Of a DNA stretch of 64,000 nucleotides, positions 51,375 to 58,906 are shown in pieces. Source of the stretch: Hamadaea sp. (GTDB taxonomy: Bacteria > Actinomycetota > Actinomycetes > Mycobacteriales > Micromonosporaceae). The DNA is taken from contig NZ_JABFVK010000008.1 of NCBI RefSeq assembly GCF_013362815.1, positions 1-64,000 on the forward strand, written 5' to 3'. The notes under the pieces are model-generated. The model had not been told where the DNA came from and made no database searches. It saw nothing but the letters and a program-made list of their open reading frames with translations. Numbering within the stretch: the stretch's first letter is position 1; each line of letters opens with the position of its first letter. The translations under genes were made by a program, and so were the position numbers.

Positions 51375-51497
51375 GCGTGCATTATTAATAAACTTTCCTT
51401 ACTGTGTCTATAGGTGTCGTTCCCGGGGCGGGCCGCCCCCGGTCACCTAGGCTCGATCGCGAAAGCCGACGGAGCGAGAAGTGCGAGGGGATGGCCG

Positions 51498-52565
51498 ATG
51501 ATTCGCCGGATCGGGCTGGTCGTGCACGGTGGACGGGAGCAGGCGGCGATCGCGGCCGCCGCCGTTCGCACGTGGGCCCGCGAGCACGGCATACCGTGCG
51601 TCGAAGTGGACGTGTGGAACGCCGCTCCCGGCGACGGGCGGCTGCACAGCGCCGAGGAGGCGGCCAGGGCTGGGAACCCGGACCTCATCGTCACCATCGG
51701 CGGGGACGGCACCTTCCTCCGGGGCGTACGCGTCGCGATGCACGCCGACGCCCTCGTGCTCGGGGTGAGCGTCGGCCGCGTCGGCTTCCTCACCGAGGTA
51801 CGCCCACAAGACGTGGTAGCGGCGCTCGACGCCATCCTCGCCGGCGACGTCGAGGTGGAGGAGCGGCTGACGCTGACGATGAGAGCCTCCCGGCCACTGT
51901 CGATCCCGCCGGACATCAAGTCGTACCTGAAGTTCGGCCGGGGACCGATGTTGCCGCCGCCCGAACCCCGCCTCGGTACGCCGGAAGAGGTCGGCTGGGG
52001 CGTCGCGCTCGACATCACCGCGCTCAACGACGTCGTCTTCGAGAAGCTGGCCCGGGACCGGCTGGCCAGCCTCGCCGTCTACGTCAGCGGCCGCCATTTC
52101 GCGTCCTACTCGGCCGACGCCCTGGTCGTGGCGTCGCCGACCGGGTCGACGGCGTACAGCTTCGCGGCGGGCGGCCCGGTGGTGTCGCCCGGCATCGACG
52201 CGCTGATCTTCACCCCGGTCGCCCCACACATGGCGTTCAACCGCAGCATCCTGCTCGACGCCCGGCGGGAACGGGTCGCCGTCCTGGTGCTCGAACGCTC
52301 CGGCCGGGTGGCGGTCACTGTGGACGGTCAGCTGCGGGGCGTACTGGAGCCCGGCGACTGGGTCTCCGTCTACGCCGCGCCCCGGTCCGCCCGGCTGGCC
52401 CGGGTCGGCGACTTCGACTTCCTGAGCCGGGTTCGCGACCGGTTCGGGCTGGCCGACGCGGCGGCGGCGCTGGCCGACGGTGAGGCGCCCGCCGAATACC
52501 GCCCGGCCGAGCCCATCCCGCCCGATCTGCTCAACCCCGGCCCTTGGGGCTATCGCGCGGGCTAG
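51498..52565 (+). CDS. nadK: NAD kinase
   Basis: Cytosolic enzyme of 355 residues that phosphorylates NAD to NADP. GGDG (68-71, in TIGGDGTFLRG), TALNDVVFEK and SPTGSTAYSFAAGGPVVSPG are all present. GAGGGG precedes ATG 51498 by eight bases. Residues 131-170 (including SYLKFGRGPMLPPPEPRLG) form an extra Pro-rich loop before the ND motif, where most bacterial NAD kinases are shorter. It is not beside recN or an hemolysin-type rRNA methylase, the usual actinobacterial setting, so it is probably a second nadK paralogue. Confidence 0.92.
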   Translation: MIRRIGLVVHGGREQAAIAAAAVRTWAREHGIPCVEVDVWNAAPGDGRLHSAEEAARAGNPDLIVTIGGDGTFLRGVRVAMHADALVLGVSVGRVGFLTEVRPQDVVAALDAILAGDVEVEERLTLTMRASRPLSIPPDIKSYLKFGRGPMLPPPEPRLGTPEEVGWGVALDITALNDVVFEKLARDRLASLAVYVSGRHFASYSADALVVASPTGSTAYSFAAGGPVVSPGIDALIFTPVAPHMAFNRSILLDARRERVAVLVLERSGRVAVTVDGQLRGVLEPGDWVSVYAAPRSARLARVGDFDFLSRVRDRFGLADAAAALADGEAPAEYRPAEPIPPDLLNPGPWGYRAG

Positions 52566-52780
52566 CCGCGGTTGCGCGGGTGGTTGCGGGCGGTGCGCTC
52601 GTTGCCACGCCGATAGTTGCCGGTCCAGCGCGCCATCACTTCCTGCGGGTCGTCGTCGACCTCGGCCAGGAACTCTGCGGCCCGCCCGCCGCGCAACGTG
52701 GACGCCGCGCGTCCGCGGTGGGTGATCACCACGGTCCCGTCCGCGCGTACCAGGTAATCGAACCCCGAAGGTGCCGGCAT
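52562..52780 (-). CDS. Small conserved actinobacterial protein
   Basis: Protein of 72 residues (FDYLVRADGTVVITHRGRAA, AAEFLAEVDDDPQEVMARWT, GNYRRGNERTARNHP). It looks like a known but uncharacterised small family of actinobacteria with a short beta-hairpin and a helix. The ATG is one base after the response-regulator stop, so it is the last gene of the two-component operon. It overlaps the convergent NAD kinase stop by four bases. Confidence 0.7.
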   Translation of the reverse strand: MPAPSGFDYLVRADGTVVITHRGRAASTLRGGRAAEFLAEVDDDPQEVMARWTGNYRRGNERTARNHPRNRG

Positions 52781-52781
52781 G

Positions 52782-53459
52782 TCACTCGCTTTCGGTCCGT
52801 CCGGGGCCGACTATCCCCGTCTCGTACGCGAGGATGACCGCTTGGACGCGGTCGCGTAAACCGAGTTTGCCGAGAATCCGCGCGACGTGCGTCTTCACGG
52901 TCGCCTCCGACAGGTGCAGCTGCCCGGCGAGCTCGGCGTTGGTGTGCCCGTGCGCGATCAGGGTCAGCACTTCCTGCTCCCGAGGCGTCAGCGTGGCCAG
53001 GTCCCGATGTGCCGTGGCGGCGGGGGAGTCCCGGCGGGCGAACCGGTCGACGAGGCGGCGGGTGATGCTCGGGGCGAGCAGCGCGTCGCCGGCCCGGACG
53101 AGGCGTACCGACGCGACCAGTTGCTCCGGCGTGACGTCCTTGAGGAGGAAGCCGCTCGCTCCGGCCGAGAGCGCTGCATACACGTATTGGTCGAGGTCGA
53201 ACGTCGTCAGGATCACTACGCGCGGCTGATCCGGGCTGTCGCCGGCCAGGATCCGTCGGGTCGCCTCCAGCCCGTCCATCTCCGGCATCCGGATGTCCAT
53301 GAGCACGACGTCCGGCCGCGTACGCCGGACGGCCTGCACCGCTTCGACGCCGTTGACCGCCTCGGCCACCACGTCGATGCCGTCGCTGGCGAGGATCATC
53401 CGGAACCCCGCGCGTACCAAGGCTTGATCGTCGGCGATCACGACGCGAAGCGCGCTCAC
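52782..53459 (-). CDS. NarL/FixJ-type response regulator
   Basis: Transcription factor of 225 residues, receiver D55 (VVLMDIRMPE), LLKDVTPE and LuxR helix-turn-helix (TPREQEVLTLIAHGHTNAEL). GTG 53459 overlaps the kinase stop by four bases (GTGA), so it is translationally coupled. The divergent ABC/FtsX exporter is the obvious target. Confidence 0.92.
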   Translation of the reverse strand: MSALRVVIADDQALVRAGFRMILASDGIDVVAEAVNGVEAVQAVRRTRPDVVLMDIRMPEMDGLEATRRILAGDSPDQPRVVILTTFDLDQYVYAALSAGASGFLLKDVTPEQLVASVRLVRAGDALLAPSITRRLVDRFARRDSPAATAHRDLATLTPREQEVLTLIAHGHTNAELAGQLHLSEATVKTHVARILGKLGLRDRVQAVILAYETGIVGPGRTESE

Positions 53460-54706
53460 GGCGTACTCATCGGAATGACGGCGGTGACCCGCCACCCGTC
53501 GCCGGTGAGCAGCGGACCGGTCCGCAGGGTTCCGCCGTAGACCGCGAGCCGTTCGCGGAGGCCGAGCAAGCCGCGGCCCGAGCCGCCCTGGCCGGTGGCG
53601 CGACCGCCGGTGTCGGTGACCTCGATGCTGAGCTCCTCTTCTCCATAGTGGACGGAGACCGTTGCGGCTCCGCCCGAGGCGTGCTTGACCGCATTCGTCA
53701 ACGCCTCCTGGACCACGCGGTACGCCGCCAGCGCCTCGCCGCTCGCGACCGCACGCGGCGTGCCCGTGACGGTGAGCGCGACCGGCATCCCCGTGTCCCG
53801 CACCCGCCCGACGAGCTTGTCGAGCTGGTCGAGACCAGGCTGCGGAGCGAGGTCCGGCGCTTCATCGGCGGCCGGTGCGAGCAGCCCCATGACGTGCCGC
53901 AACTCCGCCATCGCGGTACGTCCCGCGCCTTCCACCGCGAGCATCGCCTCCCGGGACTGTTCCGGCGAGAGGTCGAGGGTACGCCGGGCGGCCCCGGCCT
54001 GGATGACCATGACGCTCACGTTGTGGGTGACGACGTCGTGCAGCTCGCGGGCGATCCGGGAGCGTTCGGACTCGACGGCGCGGCGCAGCGCGGTGGCCCG
54101 TTCCTCGTCCGCGGCGGCGAGTCTGCGCGCGTTCTCGGCGTTCTGGGCGCGCCAGAGCCGCAGCGCGAGACCGGCGAGCACCAACATCGCCAGCACGACG
54201 ATCCCGACGTACTGGTCCGGAATGGACGGCATGCCGGCGCTGGTGGAGCGCCAGGTCAGCAGGGCGAGCACGCCGATGGTGATCAGCGTCGGCAGGCGAT
54301 ATCGGCTGTACGCGGCCGCCGCGTACGCCGCGATCACGCAGCCGTAGTAGCAGACGCGCGGGATGGAGTCGATGACCGGGATCGTCAGTAAGCCGATCGC
54401 CCACAAGATCGTGAGCGGGAAGCGGCGGCGCTGGCTGATCAGTACGCAGGCGAGCAAGGTCACGAAGATCAAGACGCCGAGGTTGGGGCCGTCCTGGTGC
54501 ACGAACACCGGACCGTCCGGACCCGGCAGCGGGACGATCGTGTCGTCGCCGGCCTTGTCGAAGACGTAGTCGAGCCCGCCGAACGCGCAGACCAGCGCGA
54601 GCGCGATGTCGAAGAGCTGATTGCGCAGGGTCATCCGCCACGCCGGCCCGCTCGGGCGCAGCGCGGCCTTGATCCGCTCGGTCAGCTCTTCCTCGGTCTC
54701 CGCCAC
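53456..54706 (-). CDS. Sensor histidine kinase (HisKA_3 type)
   Basis: Membrane kinase of 416 residues. About five helices lie at 30-200, with a 30-residue loop between the first two (DKAGDDTIVPLPGPDGPVFV) that may be the sensing part. His is in RELHDVVTHNVSVMV; the N box is EALTNAVKHASGGAATV; the G box is GRGLLGLRERLAVYGG. GTG 54706 follows GATAAT (54713-54718) by six bases. First gene of a three-gene operon and divergent from an ABC exporter. Confidence 0.92.
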   Translation of the reverse strand: MAETEEELTERIKAALRPSGPAWRMTLRNQLFDIALALVCAFGGLDYVFDKAGDDTIVPLPGPDGPVFVHQDGPNLGVLIFVTLLACVLISQRRRFPLTILWAIGLLTIPVIDSIPRVCYYGCVIAAYAAAAYSRYRLPTLITIGVLALLTWRSTSAGMPSIPDQYVGIVVLAMLVLAGLALRLWRAQNAENARRLAAADEERATALRRAVESERSRIARELHDVVTHNVSVMVIQAGAARRTLDLSPEQSREAMLAVEGAGRTAMAELRHVMGLLAPAADEAPDLAPQPGLDQLDKLVGRVRDTGMPVALTVTGTPRAVASGEALAAYRVVQEALTNAVKHASGGAATVSVHYGEEELSIEVTDTGGRATGQGGSGRGLLGLRERLAVYGGTLRTGPLLTGDGWRVTAVIPMSTP

Positions 54707-54874
54707 GCGGCCATTATCCGTGCTGGTCGCGACGTTGCCATCAGCCCGGGGACTACGCCGGGAGGATGACCCCCGCCCAACGGCGTACGCGATATCGCTC
54801 CACGCGCGGACGCGGGCGAGCCTGCCCGGTTCCTACCGTGACGTCACTTGATCTCGATATGAGGGAGCACACCC

Positions 54875-55660
54875 ATGGCTGTGATCGAACTGAGCGGCGT
54901 GAGCCGCCGGTACGACCAGGGACCGCCCGCGCTCGACGACGTCACGATCAGCGTGGAGGCCGGCGAGGCGCTCGCCATCCTCGGCCCGTCCGGCAGCGGC
55001 AAGTCGACCATGCTCAACCTGATCGCCGGGCTGGACCGGCCTGACGCGGGCACGGTGACCGTCGCCGGCGTACGCCTGGACAAACTGGGCGAAGCGGCCA
55101 CGGCTCGGTATCGCCGGGCCCACGTCGGGATGATCTTCCAGTTCTTCAACCTCCTCGACGACCTGACCGTCGCCGACAACGTCGTGCTGCCCGCTCAGCT
55201 GGCCGGGATGGGCCGCGCCGACGCTCGCAAACGGGCGGCCTCACTCTTGGAGGCGCTCGGCATCGCCCGCCACTCCGGGGCGTACCCGGGACGGCTGTCG
55301 GGTGGCCAACGGCAGCGGGTGGCGGTCGCGCGGGCGCTGATGAACAAGCCGACGCTGCTCCTGGCGGACGAACCGACCGGCGCGCTCGACAGCGCCTCCG
55401 GCGAGGACGTCCGCAAACTGCTCATCGAGCTGAACGGGGAAGGCCAGACGCTGGTGCTCGTCACCCACGACGAGAAGCTGGCCGCGGCCTGCGCCACGCG
55501 TACGGTGCGGCTGGTCGACGGCCGGATCGCCACCGACACCGGCCCCGGCATCCGGCCCCTCGGCCCTCATCTCGCGGCCAGCGGCGTGCCGCACGGCGCT
55601 GACGGCCGGACGGAGACTGCGCGGTTCGACGCTGACGGCCGCCGGGGGGTCACGCTGTGA
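54875..55660 (+). CDS. ABC transporter ATPase (MacB/LolD type)
   Basis: Cytosolic ATPase subunit of 261 residues. Walker A GPSGSGKST (37-45), Q loop FQFFNLL, signature LSGGQRQRVAVARA, Walker B LLLADEPTGAL and the H loop LVTHDE are intact. GAGGGAG precedes ATG 54875. The C-terminal 40 residues (TGPGIRPLGPHLAASGVPHG) extend beyond the usual end. It overlaps the FtsX-like permease by four bases. Probably controlled by the divergent two-component system, as in bacitracin- or stress-type modules. Confidence 0.93.
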   Translation: MAVIELSGVSRRYDQGPPALDDVTISVEAGEALAILGPSGSGKSTMLNLIAGLDRPDAGTVTVAGVRLDKLGEAATARYRRAHVGMIFQFFNLLDDLTVADNVVLPAQLAGMGRADARKRAASLLEALGIARHSGAYPGRLSGGQRQRVAVARALMNKPTLLLADEPTGALDSASGEDVRKLLIELNGEGQTLVLVTHDEKLAAACATRTVRLVDGRIATDTGPGIRPLGPHLAASGVPHGADGRTETARFDADGRRGVTL

Positions 55661-58050
55661 GTAGCTTGAGCAAGGTCGTACGCTCCGGCGTCGGTCGCCG
55701 GCGGGTGCAGACCGTCGTCATCGGACTCGCCACCTTCATGGCGGTCGCGGCGGCGGTCCTGGCGGGATCGCTGCTCGTCGCCTCGACCGCGCCGTTCGAC
55801 CGGGGGTTCACCGACCAGCACGGCGCGCATCTGAGCGCCCTGTTCGACGGAACCACGGTGACCGAGTCTCAGGCGGCCGCGACCGCCGCGGCGTCCGGCG
55901 TCGCCGAGAGCTCCGGACCGTTCCAGGTCGTGACCCAGACGCCGAACCTCGGTGAGGGTGGCGGTGGCGACGGTGCTTTCGAGTTGCAGCCGCTGACCAT
56001 CGCCGGGCGCGCCCAGCCGACATCGGGCATCGACAAGGTCTCGCTTAGCGACGGCCACTGGCCCACCTCCGACACGGAGATCGTGCTGACCGAGCAGATC
56101 CCGCTCGACTCGAAGCTGATCTTCAAGGCGCTGCCCGGCCGCCCGACGCTCACCGTCGTCGGGCACGCCCGATCGGTCAGCCGTACCGCCGACGCCTGGG
56201 TGCTGCCGGGTGCGATCGCCTCGCTGACCTCGGCCGGGACGAAGCCGGGCTACCAGATGCTCTACCGGTTCACCGCTTCGGCCACGGTGTCCGATATGGA
56301 CACTGCCAAGGCTGCCGTCGTGGCGGCCGCGCCGAGCGGATCGATGCTGGGCAGTCAGTCGTGGCTCACCGTCAAGGAGGCCGCCGACCGCACCGCCGCG
56401 CTCTTCGTGCCGTTCCTCATCGCGTTCGGGCTGCTGGGACTGGTCATGGCGATGCTGAGCGTCGGCGGCGTGGTCGCCGGGGCGGTCAGCGCCGCCACCT
56501 TCCGGATCGGGGTGCTCAAGGCCATCGGGTTCACCCCGTCGCAGGTCGTCCGGGCGTACCTGTTGCAGGCGCTCATTCCGGCCACGGTCGGCATCGTGCT
56601 GGGCGTCGTCGGCGGCAACCTGCTCACGATTCCGGTCCTCGCTCAGACCGACGTGGTCTACGAGACCGCCCCGTCGGTGGTGCAGCCCTGGGTGGACGCC
56701 CTCGTGGTGGTCGCGGCGCTGGGCGTCGTGTCGCTGACCGCGCTGGTCGCCGCGGCCCGGGCGGGACGGCTGCGTACGGTGGACGCGCTCGCGGTCGGTC
56801 GCGCTCCGGCGGCGGGGCGGGGCCGGTTCGCCGCGTCGCTGTCCGCCCGGCTCCCGCTGCCGCGTCCGGTCACCCTCGGGCTGGCGCAGCCGTTCGCCCG
56901 GCCGGCCCGGATGACGGCGATGCTGGCCACGGTCGTCTTCGGCGCCGCGTCGGTCGCCCTCGCCATCGGGCTGACCTCGTCGCTCAACTTGATCGAGACC
57001 GCGCGGTCGCACGACAAGGCCCAGATCATGGTGAGCCCGATGAAGATGGGCCCGCCCGAGGGTGGCGAAGCGATGGGCCCGCCGGTGAACCAGCAAGGTC
57101 CGCCGCCCGGTCCATTCGACGAGGGCGGTCCCGATCCGGCCGCGGTGACGTCGGCGATCGCCACGGTGACCGGCACCAAGGCGAGCTACGGCGTGCTGAG
57201 CGCGCCCGCCACCGTGGCGGGGGTCGCGGCCGAGGTGGACGTGCTCGCGTACCGGGGCGATCCGCGGTGGGCAGGCTTCGAGATGACCGAAGGACGCTGG
57301 TACGCCACAGCGGGCGAGGCGATCCTGCCCACACCGATGCTGAAGGCGACCGGGGCGAAGATCGGTGACACGATCACGCTGACGGTGAACGGGCACAACA
57401 TCTCCGTACGCGTCGTCGGGGAGGTCTTCTCGACGCAGAACGAAGGAATGGAGGTCTTCACCGATCTCACCACCCTGACGGCGGTCATACCGAAGGTGAC
57501 TCCCACGGAGTACTACGTCGGCCTGACCGACGGCACCGACGCGACGGCGTACGCCAACGCGCTGGAAACCGCGCTGACGCCGTTCAGCCTGCACGCCAAC
57601 GTCAACCCCGGCGGGCACAGCGACACCCTGGTCGCCATCAGCACGCTGACCGGCCTGCTCACGCTGATTCTCGTCGCGGTGGCGGCGCTCGGCGTACTCA
57701 ACGCGGTGGTGCTGCAGACCCGGGAACGCGTACGCGAACTCGGGGTGCACAAGGCGATCGGGATGACCCCGAAGCAGTCCGTCACGGTGGTGCTCGCCTC
57801 GGTATTCCTCATCGGACTCGTCGGCGGCATCGCCGGAGTGCCGGCCGGAATGGCGTTGCACGGCGTGATGGTCCCCGCGATGGGCAACAGCGCGGGCGTA
57901 CGCCTTCCCGCAGCGCTCCTCGACGTCTATCACCCCTGGGTGATGGCGTTGCTCGCCTTGGGCGGCCTGGTCATCGCCATCCTTGGCGCACTCATGCCGG
58001 CGGGGTGGGCGGCGCGGATCCGGACCGCTACCGCGTTGCGCACCGAGTAG
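55657..58050 (+). CDS. FtsX-like ABC permease
   Basis: Membrane subunit of 797 residues with an N-terminal helix (TVVIGLATFMAVAAAVLAGS), a first FtsX block at about 245-370, a middle helix, an extracellular domain and a second FtsX block at about 665-790 (VRELGVHKAIGMTPKQSV). The external domain contains a Met/Gly/Pro-rich loop (KMGPPEGGEAMGPPVNQQGP). Such proteins expel peptides, lipids or macrolides or act mechanically on the outside. GTG 55657 overlaps the ATPase stop. Confidence 0.92.
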   Translation: MSSLSKVVRSGVGRRRVQTVVIGLATFMAVAAAVLAGSLLVASTAPFDRGFTDQHGAHLSALFDGTTVTESQAAATAAASGVAESSGPFQVVTQTPNLGEGGGGDGAFELQPLTIAGRAQPTSGIDKVSLSDGHWPTSDTEIVLTEQIPLDSKLIFKALPGRPTLTVVGHARSVSRTADAWVLPGAIASLTSAGTKPGYQMLYRFTASATVSDMDTAKAAVVAAAPSGSMLGSQSWLTVKEAADRTAALFVPFLIAFGLLGLVMAMLSVGGVVAGAVSAATFRIGVLKAIGFTPSQVVRAYLLQALIPATVGIVLGVVGGNLLTIPVLAQTDVVYETAPSVVQPWVDALVVVAALGVVSLTALVAAARAGRLRTVDALAVGRAPAAGRGRFAASLSARLPLPRPVTLGLAQPFARPARMTAMLATVVFGAASVALAIGLTSSLNLIETARSHDKAQIMVSPMKMGPPEGGEAMGPPVNQQGPPPGPFDEGGPDPAAVTSAIATVTGTKASYGVLSAPATVAGVAAEVDVLAYRGDPRWAGFEMTEGRWYATAGEAILPTPMLKATGAKIGDTITLTVNGHNISVRVVGEVFSTQNEGMEVFTDLTTLTAVIPKVTPTEYYVGLTDGTDATAYANALETALTPFSLHANVNPGGHSDTLVAISTLTGLLTLILVAVAALGVLNAVVLQTRERVRELGVHKAIGMTPKQSVTVVLASVFLIGLVGGIAGVPAGMALHGVMVPAMGNSAGVRLPAALLDVYHPWVMALLALGGLVIAILGALMPAGWAARIRTATALRTE

Positions 58051-58060
58051 GAGCCTGGGT

Positions 58061-58121
58061 GCTGGATCAGGGTTCCGGGTCGGATCATGCAGAGTGATTC
58101 GACCCGGAACCCTGATCCAGC
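58061..58121. terminator. 22-bp perfect inverted repeat between convergent genes (family 3)
   Basis: GCTGGATCAGGGTTCCGGGT (continuing CG, 58061-58082) pairs perfectly with 58100-58121, loop of 17. It lies between the permease stop (58050) and the LexA-like stop (58139). Confidence 0.85.
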
Positions 58122-58138
58122 GGGAAACGGGAAGGAGG

Positions 58139-58786
58139 TCAGACCCGCCGCATGACGGAGACGACCTTGCCGAGGATGACCGCCTCGTCCCCGTCGATCA
58201 CCTCGTACGCCGGATTCCGGGGTTCCAGCAGGACGTGCCCGCCCCGTTTGCGATAGACCTTCACGGTCGCCTCACCGTCGATCATCGCGGCGACGATGTC
58301 TCCGCTGTACGCGTCCGGCTGTTGGCGTACCACCACTATGTCGCCGTCGCAGATCGCCGCGTCGATCATGGACTCGCCGCGGACCCGGAGGCAGAACAGC
58401 GTGCCCCGGCCCACCAGCTCGCGGGGGAGCGCGAGCACCTCCTCCGGATGCTCCTCGGCCAGGATGGGACCGCCCGCCGCGATCGCGCCGAGCAGCGGCA
58501 CCATCGCGGGCGGCGACGCGTCAGCCGCGTCCGACGCGGTGGGCTGCAGGAACATGCGGACGTCGACCGGCCGGGTGGCCGCCCGGCCCCGGCGCAGATA
58601 GCCACGATCCTCGAGGTCGCGCAGGTGCTTGGCGACCGTGGAAGTCGAGCTGAGCCCGACGCGATCGGCGATCTCGCGCGCGGTGGGCGGGTAGCCGTGC
58701 CGGACCACCCAGTCCCGGATCACGCCGAGGATGCCGCGCTGCCGCGGGGTCAGGATCGAGGTGTCGATGTCTTCCGCCAGAACCAC
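58139..58786 (-). CDS. LexA-like repressor/autopeptidase
   Basis: Protein of 215 residues. The N-terminal LexA winged helix ([40 protein letters not shown]) is followed by an S24 peptidase domain. The self-cleavage site is in AIAAGGPI, the catalytic Ser in [11 protein letters not shown] and the Lys in ATVKVYRK. Despite intact chemistry, the 58787-58906 upstream gap has no GAAC-N4-GTTC SOS box, so it may be a LexA paralogue with another regulon. GTG 58786 follows CATGAT (58793-58798) by six bases, implying a leaderless transcript. It lies next to two STAND ATPases on the same strand. Confidence 0.88.
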   Translation of the reverse strand: MVLAEDIDTSILTPRQRGILGVIRDWVVRHGYPPTAREIADRVGLSSTSTVAKHLRDLEDRGYLRRGRAATRPVDVRMFLQPTASDAADASPPAMVPLLGAIAAGGPILAEEHPEEVLALPRELVGRGTLFCLRVRGESMIDAAICDGDIVVVRQQPDAYSGDIVAAMIDGEATVKVYRKRGGHVLLEPRNPAYEVIDGDEAVILGKVVSVMRRV

Positions 58787-58906
58787 CCAGTGATCATGAC
58801 GTATCCGCCCGTCGCGGCGCGCGGGGACGCGCCGGATGACCCGCCGGTGCCTCCAGGCCCGACTCGGGGCGCGGCGATCACTTCCGGCCGACCTGCGGCG
58901 TGGCCG

